In this document: positions 54,670 through 63,221 of the stretch, piece after piece
Layout of the letters: the number at the start of each line of letters is the position of its first letter
Position numbering within the stretch: the first letter of the stretch is position 1
NCBI RefSeq assembly: GCF_040215105.1
Contig: NZ_CP157875.1
Span: 4,011,501-4,075,500, forward strand
Source: Aeromonas veronii
GTDB taxonomy: Bacteria > Pseudomonadota > Gammaproteobacteria > Enterobacterales > Aeromonadaceae
Length of the DNA stretch: 64,000 bases
Reading direction: 5' to 3'
Notes under the pieces: generated by a model
What the model was told of the DNA's origin: nothing
What the model saw: only the letters and a program-made list of their open reading frames with translations
Databases searched by the model: none
Position numbers and translations under genes: made by a program

Positions 54670-55587
54670 TCACGTCCGCTTGAGGGGTTCGTTTTCACCG
54701 GGGCGCAGGCTCGCCTGTGCCTCCTGCCAGAGCCACTGTCGCAACCGGCTGATGGCGGGTTCATGGGCCCGTGAGCGCTTGCAGACGAAATAGAAGTGAT
54801 CCCCGGTCTCCAGAGCATGGAGCGGCAGCCGCACCAGGCCGGGATCCTCCGGTTGCAACATGTAGTCGTTGATGAGCGCCACCCCCTGATCCCAGTTGGC
54901 CGCCTCCAGCGCCAGCAGGATATGGCTGAAATGGTGCATCCGCGCGGTCGGGGCAATCGTCAGTCCGCCCACCTCGGCCCAGCGCCGCCAATCCTCCCCT
55001 TTTTCCCGGTAGATCGCCTGGATGGAGAGCAGTGGCAACTGCCACAGGGCCTCGGGCCACTCCCCCTCCACCTGCTGCCACAGGCGCCGGCTGCACACCG
55101 GCATCAGCCGCTCCCGGTAGAGCAGATCGTGCATGTAGCCAGGCCCCTCGGGGGACACGGTGATGAAGCCGTCCGCCACCCGATCGGAGAGCTCGGGATC
55201 TTCCGCCACCATCTCCAGGCTCAAGTCCAGCTCGGGGTAGAGCTGGCGCAGCCCCGCCAGACGCGGGATCAGCCACTTGACCGCGAACGAGCTGTAGACC
55301 GCGAGCCTGACCCGCATCTCGCCGCCACCGCGCAGCTGCTCGCTGCTGTGGGCAATCTGGCCGAGCCCCGCCGAGATCCCCTCGAAGTAGACCTCCCCCT
55401 GCGCCGTCAGGGAGAGCAGCCGCCCCTGGCGCAGCAGCAGCCGCTCCCCGAGAAAATCCTCAAGCAGACGAACCTGATGGCTGACGGCACTCTGGCTGAC
55501 GTTGAGCTCCAGCGCCGCGCGGGAGAAGCTGAGCAGGCGGGCGACCACCTCGAAGTATTGAACGGCGCGCAGGGGAGGCAGCTTCAT
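54670..55587 (-). CDS. LysR-family transcriptional regulator (GcvA-like)
   Basis: The 305-residue protein has the LysR helix-turn-helix (LSFSRAALELNVSQSAVSHQ, VRLLEDFLGERLLLRQGR) and an effector domain. The sequence LPPLRAVQYFEVVARLLSFS and the layout of the effector domain resemble the GcvA/AmpR branch. It is divergent from an EamA transporter gene and probably controls it. The effector cannot be predicted. Confidence 0.88.
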   Translation of the reverse strand: MKLPPLRAVQYFEVVARLLSFSRAALELNVSQSAVSHQVRLLEDFLGERLLLRQGRLLSLTAQGEVYFEGISAGLGQIAHSSEQLRGGGEMRVRLAVYSSFAVKWLIPRLAGLRQLYPELDLSLEMVAEDPELSDRVADGFITVSPEGPGYMHDLLYRERLMPVCSRRLWQQVEGEWPEALWQLPLLSIQAIYREKGEDWRRWAEVGGLTIAPTARMHHFSHILLALEAANWDQGVALINDYMLQPEDPGLVRLPLHALETGDHFYFVCKRSRAHEPAISRLRQWLWQEAQASLRPGENEPLKRT

Positions 55588-55678
55588 TATCTAAAATTCT
55601 CATGAATGGTCATTTTTTATCATTTTACTGGATAACAAGCCCCAGACTACTCTTACCGCTTCTGAAACGGGAGGCAGT

Positions 55679-56536
55679 ATGAATGCAGTCGGGATAGGCA
55701 TCCTCTATCTGGTGCTGGGCAACATGGTGGCGGTCTTCTCCGACGCCCTGGTCAAGGTGCTGGATCCGGATCAGCCGGTGTTCCAGTTCGTCTTCTTCCG
55801 CCAGCTCTCCGCCGCCCTGTTGCTGATGCCCTGGCTGCTGTGGTCCTGGCGCGCACACCCGCCGGTCGCCATCAAGTGGCACCTGCTGCGAGCCCACATC
55901 TGGGCGGCCGGGGTCTGTTTGATGGTGGTCGCCCTCACCCGGCTGCCGCTGGCCACCGCCAACGCCCTCTTCTACGCGGCGCCGCTCTTGATGGTGCCGC
56001 TCGCGGTCTGGCTGGCGGGAGAGGCGCTGTCGCGCCAGAAGGTGCTGACGGCACTGCTGGGTTTTGTCGGGGTATTGATCGTGCTGCGACCGACCGAGGT
56101 GAACTGGGCGGCCCTGGCCGCCCTCGGCGTGGCATTGTCATTGGCGGTCAACAACCTGCTGATCAAGCGCATCCCCCTCAAGCAACCCATCGCCCAGACC
56201 CTGTTTTTCACCAACGTGCTGAGCATGCCCATCATACTGGCGCTGGCCTGGTGGGAGGGGGGCGACTGGCAGTGGCAGATGTGGTGGCCCGCCTTCGGTT
56301 CGTCGGCACTGATCATGGTCTATGCCGGGCTCTGCGTGATGGCCTATCGCAAGGCGGAGGCGAGCAAGATCGCCTCGGCGGAGTACACGGGGCTCTTGAT
56401 GGCGGTGGCCATCGGGGTCTGGCTGTTCGACGAGCAACCCGGCCTGCCGCTGCTGCTGGGGTGCCTGTGCATCATACTGCCCCTGGTCGCCATGGCCCGC
56501 AGCAAACCCAAGCCGCTGGCCGAGCCCGCGACCTGA
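55679..56536 (+). CDS. EamA/DMT-family transporter
   Basis: A 285-residue protein with ten membrane segments in two EamA repeats (GNMVAVFSDALVKVLD, FFRQLSAALLLMPWLLWSW; then SLAVNNLLIKRIPLKQP). Drug/metabolite exporters of this size usually export amino acids or metabolites. GGGAGG precedes the start. Divergent from the LysR-type gene with 91 bp between. Confidence 0.88.
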   Translation: MNAVGIGILYLVLGNMVAVFSDALVKVLDPDQPVFQFVFFRQLSAALLLMPWLLWSWRAHPPVAIKWHLLRAHIWAAGVCLMVVALTRLPLATANALFYAAPLLMVPLAVWLAGEALSRQKVLTALLGFVGVLIVLRPTEVNWAALAALGVALSLAVNNLLIKRIPLKQPIAQTLFFTNVLSMPIILALAWWEGGDWQWQMWWPAFGSSALIMVYAGLCVMAYRKAEASKIASAEYTGLLMAVAIGVWLFDEQPGLPLLLGCLCIILPLVAMARSKPKPLAEPAT

Positions 56537-56552
56537 GTCCAAGACGATAGGA

Positions 56553-57134
56553 TCACCCCAGCAGTGGGGTGACCCTCTGTTTAAGGTGCGGGATCACCTC
56601 CTGCTCGAACCAGGGATTCTTCTTGAGCCAGAGGGTGTTGCGCGGCGAGGGGTGGGGCAGCGGCAGCCAGGCGGGGCCATAGTCGACCCAGTGTCTGACC
56701 GTCTCGGTGAGGGTGTGTTGTGCTGCCTTGCCCAGATAATGATGCTGGGCGTACTGGCCGATGAGCAGGGTCAGCTCGACATTGGGCAACAGCATCAGCA
56801 CCTTGTCGTGCCAGGTCGGCGCGCACTCGGGGCGGGGGGGCAGATCCCCGGACTTGCCTCGGCCCGGGTAGCAGAGCCCCATGGGCATGATGGCGATGCG
56901 GGATTCGTCGTAGAAGGTCGTTTTATCCACCCCGAGCCAGTGACGCAGCCGATCCCCGGAGGGATCGTCCCAGGGGATGCCGCTGGCATGGACCCGGGTG
57001 CCCGGTGCCTGACCGATGATCAGCAGGCGGGCAGAGGCGGCCCCCCGGATCACCGGTCTGGGGCCGAGCGGCAGGTGAGCCTCACACAGGCGGCAGGCCC
57101 GGATCTGTTCAAACAGGACGTCGAGTCGATTCAT
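56553..57134 (-). CDS. Uracil-DNA glycosylase family protein
   Basis: The 193-residue protein has the UDG-superfamily motifs GQAPGTRVHASGIPWDDPSG (motif 1, GQAPG) and LPHPSPRN (motif 2), a CRLCEAH pair that may help hold an Fe-S cluster, and LLIGQYAQHHYLG. Proteins of this subgroup (sometimes called UdgX or family 4/5-like) are often of unproven activity. ATG 57134 is chosen because the family domain starts there; the ribosome binding site is poor. Confidence 0.8.
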   Translation of the reverse strand: MNRLDVLFEQIRACRLCEAHLPLGPRPVIRGAASARLLIIGQAPGTRVHASGIPWDDPSGDRLRHWLGVDKTTFYDESRIAIMPMGLCYPGRGKSGDLPPRPECAPTWHDKVLMLLPNVELTLLIGQYAQHHYLGKAAQHTLTETVRHWVDYGPAWLPLPHPSPRNTLWLKKNPWFEQEVIPHLKQRVTPLLG

Positions 57135-57235
57135 GGGGGCATGGTAGCAGAGTTTTCCTGCCGATCCCGCTTGTGAAAGCCGTGGCGGATACCTATCATG
57201 CGGCCACAATTGTTTAATTTAATAAACGGAAAGCG

Positions 57236-58129
57236 ATGAAGAACTGGCTGGGCCCCGGCAGTGCGGCCCTCTCTTTCGTGCTCTGGGGCATGCTGCCGCT
57301 CTATTACCAGTTCATGCCCGAGGTCAACATGTGGGAGCTGCTCTCTCACCGGGTGCTCTGGTCGGTCGTCCTGCTCGGCAGTCTGTTCCTGCTGCTCGGC
57401 GTACGGGTGCCCTGGGCACGCCTGCGCGGCGAGCCGCGCCAGCTCGGCCTCATCCTGCTGGCGGGCCCCGTCATGTCCATCAGCTGGTGCATGTTCACCT
57501 GGTGCCTGACCACCGGCCAGGTGCTGGCCACCAGCCTCGCCTTCTTCATGACGCCGCTGTTCAACATCGTCTTCGCCGTCCTCTTCCTCAAAGAGAAACT
57601 CACCCCGCAAAAGCACCTGGCGGTGGCCCTGGCGTTGGCCGGTCTCGCCTACATGCTGTTCTCCTACGGCGAGCTGCCCTGGTTCTCCCTCATCATGGGG
57701 GCCAACTTCGCCTTCTACGGCCTCATCAAGAAGAAAGTACGCTATGACGCCGGGGCCAGCCTCTATCTCGAATCCCTGGTGCAGCTCCCCATCGCCCTGC
57801 TGATCATCGGCTATTTCGGCGTCCAGGGTACCTGTCTGTTTATGGACGGCGACTGGCGCGAGCGCCTGCTGTTGATGGGCAGCGCTCCCGCCACCCTGCT
57901 ACCGGTCGGGCTCTTCTGCTACGCCGTGGCCCGCACCCGCATGAGCACGGTCGGGTTACTGCAATACATAGAGCCGAGCCTCGCCTTCCTGCTCGCCATC
58001 TTCTGGTTCGGGGAGACCCCGGATCCGGTGAAATCCGTGGGCTTCGCCTTCGTCTGGGCCGGCCTGCTGGTGAGCCTGCTGCCCCTGCATCGGCTCAGGC
58101 GCAGTCAGGTGCAGTGGAAAGAGTCATGA
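57236..58129 (+). CDS. rarD: EamA-family transporter RarD
   Basis: The 297-residue protein has ten membrane segments and RarD features: [37 protein letters not shown] and the C-terminal [21 protein letters not shown]. RarD was named as a chloramphenicol-sensitivity-related protein; the natural substrate is unclear. It overlaps the GIY-YIG gene by ATGA. Confidence 0.9.
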   Translation: MKNWLGPGSAALSFVLWGMLPLYYQFMPEVNMWELLSHRVLWSVVLLGSLFLLLGVRVPWARLRGEPRQLGLILLAGPVMSISWCMFTWCLTTGQVLATSLAFFMTPLFNIVFAVLFLKEKLTPQKHLAVALALAGLAYMLFSYGELPWFSLIMGANFAFYGLIKKKVRYDAGASLYLESLVQLPIALLIIGYFGVQGTCLFMDGDWRERLLLMGSAPATLLPVGLFCYAVARTRMSTVGLLQYIEPSLAFLLAIFWFGETPDPVKSVGFAFVWAGLLVSLLPLHRLRRSQVQWKES

Positions 58130-58476
58130 CGACAGACGTTTGTACCGATAAACCCACAGGTAACTGGTTTATCTACCTGGTACGCACCCAGGGTGGCGCG
58201 CTTTACGCCGGTATCACCACGGATCCGGAGCGGCGCCTGCGCCAGCATCAGAGCGGCAAGGGCGCGCGCGCCCTGCGTGGCAAGGGGCCCCTGACCCTGG
58301 TGTGGCAGCAGACCGTCTCGGACAAAGGCCAGGCCCTGCGCCTCGAATATCGCCTCAAGCAGCAGAGCAAGGCCTTCAAGGAACGGCTGGTGCAAGAGCC
58401 AACCCTTTGGGATGAGTGGTACAGCGCCTGGCTGACCAGCCTCCCCACCCTCGAGTCAGTCAGCCGGGCGCCATAA
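58126..58476 (+). CDS. GIY-YIG nuclease-family protein (YhbQ-like)
   Basis: The 116-residue protein has a GIY-YIG domain ([60 protein letters not shown]), with YLV and YAG as the paired motifs. Such single-domain proteins may cut damaged or branched DNA; the role in vivo is unclear. It starts in an ATGA overlap with rarD. The C-terminus is about 20 residues longer than YhbQ. Confidence 0.85.
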   Translation: MTTDVCTDKPTGNWFIYLVRTQGGALYAGITTDPERRLRQHQSGKGARALRGKGPLTLVWQQTVSDKGQALRLEYRLKQQSKAFKERLVQEPTLWDEWYSAWLTSLPTLESVSRAP

Positions 58477-58499
58477 AAAAGGCCACCGCAAGGGTGGCC
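58475..58499 (-). terminator. Terminator after the psp operon
   Basis: On the minus strand GGCCACC-CTTG-CGGTGGCC-type stem is followed by T6. Confidence 0.8.
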
Positions 58500-58517
58500 G
58501 TAAAGTGCCAGGGAGGC

Positions 58518-58736
58518 CTAACGATAGGTATTGGATTGCTTGCGCCTGTTGCTGAGCAGCCAGCACACCACCAGCACCAACAGCAGCCAGGGCGCCAGCT
58601 TGATGACCAGAGCAAGCATGCCGGCCAGGATGCCAAACAGCGCGAAGACCCCGCTCACCAGCAACATGGCCAGCACGGTAAATCCGGTCAGCGCCATGGT
58701 GACCAGCACCAGCATCAAGACGATAAATTCCAGCAT
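58518..58736 (-). CDS. pspG: Phage shock protein G-like membrane protein
   Basis: The 72-residue protein has two hydrophobic segments (MLEFIVLMLVLVTMALTGFT and MLALVIKLAPWLLLVLVVCW). GMLALVIKLAPWLLL matches the conserved core of PspG. In E. coli pspG is a separate sigma-54 gene; here it closes the pspA-pspC operon. Confidence 0.8.
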   Translation of the reverse strand: MLEFIVLMLVLVTMALTGFTVLAMLLVSGVFALFGILAGMLALVIKLAPWLLLVLVVCWLLSNRRKQSNTYR

Positions 58737-58782
58737 GTTTTGCTCCTTGGTATCTCATTGGCAGATAGAAACCCTGCCTTGG

Positions 58783-58989
58783 TCAATCCAGCCAGCGTTT
58801 CAATTCACGGCGCGGCGGCATGATGAGCACCGCCAGCAGGTAGGCCGCCAGGGCCAGGGGTGGCATCAGGATCAGGGCGAGCAGCATGACCACCCGCACC
58901 GTCACCCTGGAGATCCCGAGCCCGTTGGCAAGGCCGGCGCAGACGCCGGTGAGCTTGCGGTGGGCCAGATCTTTCGGCCAGGGGGTCAT
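58783..58989 (-). CDS. pspC: PspC-domain protein
   Basis: The 68-residue protein has the PspC core (KLTGVCAGLANGLGISRVTV, then RVVMLLALILMPPLALAAYL) and ends soon after (PPRRELKRWLD). E. coli PspC is about 119 residues with a cytosolic leucine-zipper part that binds PspA; that part is missing here. It starts 2 bp after pspA and no pspB is found in the operon. Confidence 0.8.
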   Translation of the reverse strand: MTPWPKDLAHRKLTGVCAGLANGLGISRVTVRVVMLLALILMPPLALAAYLLAVLIMPPRRELKRWLD

Positions 58990-58991
58990 GA

Positions 58992-59654
58992 TCAGGCCTC
59001 CTCTTTTTGGCCCTTCAGACGGGCCAGCTCGCGTTCGATCTCGTCATTGAGCTCCAGCTCGCGGAACTGGGCCTCGAGGGAAGGATTCTGCCCCAGGGTC
59101 GCCGCCTCCAGCTGAGCTTCCAGCTGATCCACCCGGCCCTGGAAACCGTCGAAACGGGCCATCAGTTCATGCATGCGCTGGTTGTCCACCTGGGCACGGG
59201 CCCGGATCCGGCTGTGGGCGGTCTGCTCGCGCAGGGTCAGCATCTTCTGCTTCTCCCGCGCCTCGGTCAGCTTGGCCGCCAGGCGCTCGCTGTCGGCGGT
59301 CAACTGGGCCAGCACCTCGGCCACCCGGGCCTTGTCCTGCTCCAGCTGTTCGCATTTCTTGACCTCGGCCAGCTTCTCGGTGAGGGCGGCGCGGGCCAGG
59401 TCTTCCCGCCCCTTCGGGATGGCAAGCTCGGCCTTGGCGGACCACTCCTGGATCTGGTTGCGCAGCGCCTGCTGGTGGCGCTCCAGCTGTTTCTGCTCGG
59501 CAATGACGCGGGCGGCCTGGGTTCTCATCTCGACCTGGACCTGCTCCATCTCCTCGATCATCAGCCGCAGCATCTTCTGTGGCTCCTCACTCTTGTCGAG
59601 CAGGCTGTGCAGGTTGGCATTGATCACGTCGGTCAGGCGGCTAAATACGCTCAT
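58992..59654 (-). CDS. pspA: Phage shock protein A
   Basis: The 220-residue protein is almost all coiled coil, as PspA/Vipp1/ESCRT-III proteins are: an amphipathic N-terminal helix (MSVFSRLTDVINANLHSLLD), EEPQKMLRLMIEEMEQVQVE and the long hairpin. It binds stressed membranes and inhibits the activator PspF. ATG 59654 has AAGGAG 8 nt upstream; the open frame extends much further but without family sequence. A sigma-54 promoter lies 46 bp upstream. Confidence 0.95.
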   Translation of the reverse strand: MSVFSRLTDVINANLHSLLDKSEEPQKMLRLMIEEMEQVQVEMRTQAARVIAEQKQLERHQQALRNQIQEWSAKAELAIPKGREDLARAALTEKLAEVKKCEQLEQDKARVAEVLAQLTADSERLAAKLTEAREKQKMLTLREQTAHSRIRARAQVDNQRMHELMARFDGFQGRVDQLEAQLEAATLGQNPSLEAQFRELELNDEIERELARLKGQKEEA

Positions 59655-59699
59655 GGTCTGGCTCCTTGTGGATGGGATGGCTATCTCTCCCAAAAGCAT

Positions 59700-59715
59700 T
59701 ACAAGAGCCGTGCCA
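59700..59715 (-). promoter_or_regulatory. Sigma-54 promoter of pspA
   Basis: The minus strand reads TGGCACGGCTCTTGTA: a perfect -24 box (TGGCACG) and TTGT at -12, the same -12 variant as in the E. coli pspA promoter. PspF should activate it; pspF is not adjacent. Confidence 0.8.
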
Positions 59716-59817
59716 AGAAAATTTATCCTTTCTTTACAAATAGATGGGGATTGATAGTGGAAATTAAACGGGCCAGGCGTGGTGAAAAAAACCAATGAAG
59801 TGGTGATTTTCACCAAT

Positions 59818-59845
59818 AAAAAAGGGAGCCGGCGGCTCCCTTTTT
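59818..59845 (-). terminator. Terminator after plsC
   Basis: A6-GGGAGCC-GGC-GGCTCCC-T5, 13 bp after the plsC stop. Confidence 0.85.
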
Positions 59846-59857
59846 CTCTTCTCAGGC

Positions 59858-60586
59858 TCAGGCGGCCTTGTGATGACCGAGCTTGGCGTCCAGCTCCGCC
59901 AGCTTGGCCTCCATCCGGGCCCGGCAGGTGTCGGACAGCTCGCGAATGCCGGCGGCGCCGTGCTCCTTGCTGCACACGGGGGGCAGCATCTCCAGCAGCA
60001 CCTCGCCGTTGTCCCAGCGGTTCAGGTCAACCTGACCGAAGTAGCTGGAACAGACGATGGGCACCACGGGCACCTCGGCCTGCACGGCGGTGTGGAAGGC
60101 GCCGGCCTTGAACGGCAGCAGGCCACGGCCCTGGGAGCGGGTCCCTTCCGGGAACATCCAGATGGAGGTGCCGCGACCCTTGATACGATCCACCACCTGG
60201 CCGATGGTGCCGATGGCGCGGGAGCGGTTGGATCTGTCGATCAGCACGTTGCCGGAAAGCCAGAAGATGAGGCCGAAGAAGGGCAGCCACAGCAGGCTCT
60301 TCTTGCCCACCGCCACCACGCCGGGCACCACGGCGCCGGTCACGGTGAAGATGTCGAAGTTGCTCTGGTGGTTGCACACATAGACAGCCGGGCCGACCGA
60401 CTTGATCTCGTCGGGAATGGTGACCCTGACCTTGAGCCCGATGAGGGGGCAGACCGCATGATACATGCGGGCAAAGACATAGACGTTGTTGGGATGGCGC
60501 GGGCGCACCAGACAGAGCAACAGACCGAATACGAACCAGAAGACGAGCAGCAGGGCAAGCAGCAGCACGCGGGCAATTTTGAGCAT
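59858..60586 (-). CDS. plsC: 1-acyl-sn-glycerol-3-phosphate acyltransferase
   Basis: The 242-residue membrane-associated enzyme makes phosphatidic acid from lysophosphatidic acid. The acyltransferase motifs are visible: NHQSNFD (HX4D), IDRSNRSRA (motif II), MFPEGTRSQGRG (motif III) and VPVVPIV (motif IV). An N-terminal hydrophobic helix anchors it. GAGG lies 6 nt before ATG 60586. Confidence 0.93.
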   Translation of the reverse strand: MLKIARVLLLALLLVFWFVFGLLLCLVRPRHPNNVYVFARMYHAVCPLIGLKVRVTIPDEIKSVGPAVYVCNHQSNFDIFTVTGAVVPGVVAVGKKSLLWLPFFGLIFWLSGNVLIDRSNRSRAIGTIGQVVDRIKGRGTSIWMFPEGTRSQGRGLLPFKAGAFHTAVQAEVPVVPIVCSSYFGQVDLNRWDNGEVLLEMLPPVCSKEHGAAGIRELSDTCRARMEAKLAELDAKLGHHKAA

Positions 60587-60634
60587 CGAACACCTCGGAA
60601 TTTAACTCGGCGCAGTATACTGGTCCCCCTTTTA

Positions 60635-60650
60635 GCGAACAAGCGTTCGC
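60635..60650. promoter_or_regulatory. Inverted repeat between plsC and the scs-type operon
   Basis: GCGAAC-AAGC-GTTCGC is a perfect 6-bp inverted repeat in the divergent promoter region. It could be an operator; the regulator is not known. Confidence 0.35.
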
Positions 60651-60750
60651 CAAACAGAACTGACCACCCCGGGCGGGTACAGACCGGCCTCGGCTTGCTC
60701 CTCCCGTCATTGGCCGTTAGGATGTGCCCATCTTGATGAACGGGGCAAGC

Positions 60751-61122
60751 ATGATTCACCAACAACGTGTGGCGAAACGACTCCTGCTGCTGGTCTGCCT
60801 GCTGGTGCTCAACTGCGCTGCCCAGCCGCTGGCCCGGCTGGCCCTGCTCGATCACGCCCTCAGCTGCCAGACCCTGCCCTCGCTCGCCGATGCCGAGGAT
60901 CAGGATGGCGCCACCAACCCGCAGCCAAACAGCTGCCAGCTCAACGGCAAGTGGCTGAGTGCCGCTACCCTGCTCTGTGTCGAGCAGCTCTTCTTCGCCA
61001 TCGCCCTGGTGATCGCCCTCCTGGCCCCGCTCTGGCGATATGTTCCCCCCTTGCCTCCCCCGAGAGTCATCTCACCGCCCGAGCGGCGTCTGCACCTTCG
61101 TCTCTGCGTCTGGCGGGAATGA
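60751..61122 (+). CDS. Small membrane protein upstream of scsB
   Basis: The 123-residue protein has two hydrophobic segments (LLLLVCLLVLNCAAQPLARL and LLCVEQLFFAIALVIALLAP) and a cysteine-containing loop between them (SCQTL and NSCQLNG), which would face the periplasm. It takes the place of scsA in scs operons, but I cannot confirm homology. ATG 60751 is supported by GGGG 5 nt upstream. The scsB-type gene starts 49 bp later. Confidence 0.6.
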   Translation: MIHQQRVAKRLLLLVCLLVLNCAAQPLARLALLDHALSCQTLPSLADAEDQDGATNPQPNSCQLNGKWLSAATLLCVEQLFFAIALVIALLAPLWRYVPPLPPPRVISPPERRLHLRLCVWRE

Positions 61123-61171
61123 GTTCGACTGCTAGCCATTAGCCGTCATTCATTTTTTGCGAGAGAACAAG

Positions 61172-63211
61172 ATGTCAAAACTCCTCAAGACAACCCTGTT
61201 ACTGGGCTGTCTGCTGTGGCAATCCACGGGATTGGCCAGCGACACGGGCTGGCTCACCAGCCCCCAGAACGATCACGCCAAGATCAGGCTGCAAGCCGAT
61301 CGCAGCGACCCTGCCCAGACCCGGATCCTGCTCGATGTGGCGCTGGAAGCGGGCTGGAAAACCTACTGGCACAGCCCGGGTGAGGGGGGGATCGCCCCTC
61401 AGATCCTGTGGGACCAGCCGGTCAGCGACTTTCAGTGGCACTGGCCCACCCCCCGTCACTTCGAGGTGGCCGGGCTCAGCACCCAGGGCTACCAGCAGAG
61501 CGTCAGCTTCCCCCTCAGCCTGAGGGCCGATGCGGATCAGCCCCTCAAGGGCACCCTGCGCCTCTCCACCTGCAGCAACGTCTGCATCCTGACCGATTAC
61601 CCCTTCACGCTCGATGCGGACGGCACGGCGCCCGCCGGTTTCGACTTCGCCTGGGCCAAGGTCATGAGCGCCCTGCCCCAACCCCTGCCCGCTGACACCC
61701 AGGTGAAGGTCGGCTATGGGCACAATCAGCTGCAGCTCCTGGCGGAGCGGGCTGATGGCTGGCAATCCCCTGCCCTCTTCATCGATGCCCTGGAAGGTGC
61801 CGAGTTCGGCAAACCCGAGCTGGCCGTGCAGGGCAATACCCTGACGGCCCGGGTGCCGGTCAGCGACGGCTGGCAGGGAGACGCCCCCGACTTGCGCGGC
61901 CAATCCCTCGGCCTGTTGCTCACCGACGGGGAACAGGCCTGGCAGACAAAGGCCGCCATCGGCGAGGCCCTCTCCCTGCCGGCGCCAGGCAGCTCCCTGC
62001 CCTGGCTGCTCGGCATCGCCCTGCTCGGCGGTCTCATCCTCAACCTGATGCCCTGCGTGCTGCCGGTGCTGGCGCTCAAGCTCGGCTCTGTGCTGCAACA
62101 GCAAACGCAACAACAGGGGACGATACGCAAGCAGTTCTTCGCCGCCAGCGCCGGCATCCTGGCCTCCTTCTGGTTGCTGGCCGCCATGAGCAGCCTGCTG
62201 CGCGCGACCCAGGGGGCGGTCGGCTGGGGCATCCAGTTCCAGAGCGCCGGTTTCATCGGCTTCATGGTGCTGGTGACGGCGCTGTTCTGCGCCAATCTGC
62301 TGGGCTTGTTCGAGATCCGTCTGCCGAGCGCCCTCAGCACCCGGCTCGCCACCAGCGGCGGCAACGGCCTCGGCGGCCACTTCCTGCAAGGGGGCTTTGC
62401 CACCCTGCTGGCCACCCCCTGCTCGGCCCCCTTCCTCGGCACCGCGGTCGCCTTCGCGCTGGCGGCGCCGCTCGGGGAACTCTGGCTCATCTTCACCGCC
62501 CTCGGGCTTGGCATGAGCCTGCCCTGGCTGCTGGTGGCGGCCCTGCCGCGCCTCGCACTCTGGCTGCCAAAGCCTGGCCGCTGGATGGGCCAGCTGCGTA
62601 TCCTGCTCGGCCTGATGATGCTGGGCTCCAGCCTCTGGTTGCTGAGCCTGCTCGCCAACCACCTCGGCACCCTCACCACGGGCTGGCTGATGGTGGGCCT
62701 GTTGCTGGTGCTGCTGGCGGGCATCATCTGGCGTCATGGTATCCGCGGCTTCACGCTGGCCCTCTCCCTCTCGGCCCTGGTGGGGGGTGCCCTGCTGCTG
62801 GGCGGCGCCTTCAGCGCCCAGGGTGGCGCAACCGCCGATCGGGTCGCCTGGCAGCCTCTGTCTGAACAGGCTATCACTCAGGCATTGGCCCAGAACAAGC
62901 GGGTCTTCGTGGATGTCACCGCCGACTGGTGCGTGACCTGCAAGGCCAACAAATACAACGTCTTGCTGCGCGATGAGGTGCAGACCGCCCTCTCGGCCCC
63001 GGATGTGGTGGCCCTGCGCGGAGACTGGAGCAGGCCGAGCGACACCATTTCCGCCTTCTTGCGCAAGCGGGGGGCGGCCGCCGTGCCCTTCAACCAGATC
63101 TACGGCCCCGGCCTGCCGGAGGGAGAGACCCTCTCTCCCCTGCTGGACAAGGGCGACCTGCTCGACGTCTTGAACAAGGCCGGCCTCATCAAGCCCGCCA
63201 CCCATTTCTGA
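61172..63211 (+). CDS. scsB: ScsB/DsbD-family thiol:disulfide reductase
   Basis: The 679-residue protein has a signal peptide, a periplasmic alpha-type domain (about residues 20-260, with STCSNVCILTDYPF holding two Cys), an eight-helix membrane part with the redox cysteines in NLMPCVLPVLALK and LATPCSAPFLGTA, and a C-terminal thioredoxin domain with DWCVTCK. It passes electrons from cytosolic thioredoxin to periplasmic partners such as ScsC. The position before an ScsC-type gene favours ScsB over DsbD. Confidence 0.85.
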   Translation: MSKLLKTTLLLGCLLWQSTGLASDTGWLTSPQNDHAKIRLQADRSDPAQTRILLDVALEAGWKTYWHSPGEGGIAPQILWDQPVSDFQWHWPTPRHFEVAGLSTQGYQQSVSFPLSLRADADQPLKGTLRLSTCSNVCILTDYPFTLDADGTAPAGFDFAWAKVMSALPQPLPADTQVKVGYGHNQLQLLAERADGWQSPALFIDALEGAEFGKPELAVQGNTLTARVPVSDGWQGDAPDLRGQSLGLLLTDGEQAWQTKAAIGEALSLPAPGSSLPWLLGIALLGGLILNLMPCVLPVLALKLGSVLQQQTQQQGTIRKQFFAASAGILASFWLLAAMSSLLRATQGAVGWGIQFQSAGFIGFMVLVTALFCANLLGLFEIRLPSALSTRLATSGGNGLGGHFLQGGFATLLATPCSAPFLGTAVAFALAAPLGELWLIFTALGLGMSLPWLLVAALPRLALWLPKPGRWMGQLRILLGLMMLGSSLWLLSLLANHLGTLTTGWLMVGLLLVLLAGIIWRHGIRGFTLALSLSALVGGALLLGGAFSAQGGATADRVAWQPLSEQAITQALAQNKRVFVDVTADWCVTCKANKYNVLLRDEVQTALSAPDVVALRGDWSRPSDTISAFLRKRGAAAVPFNQIYGPGLPEGETLSPLLDKGDLLDVLNKAGLIKPATHF

Positions 63212-63221
63212 GGAGAATCCC

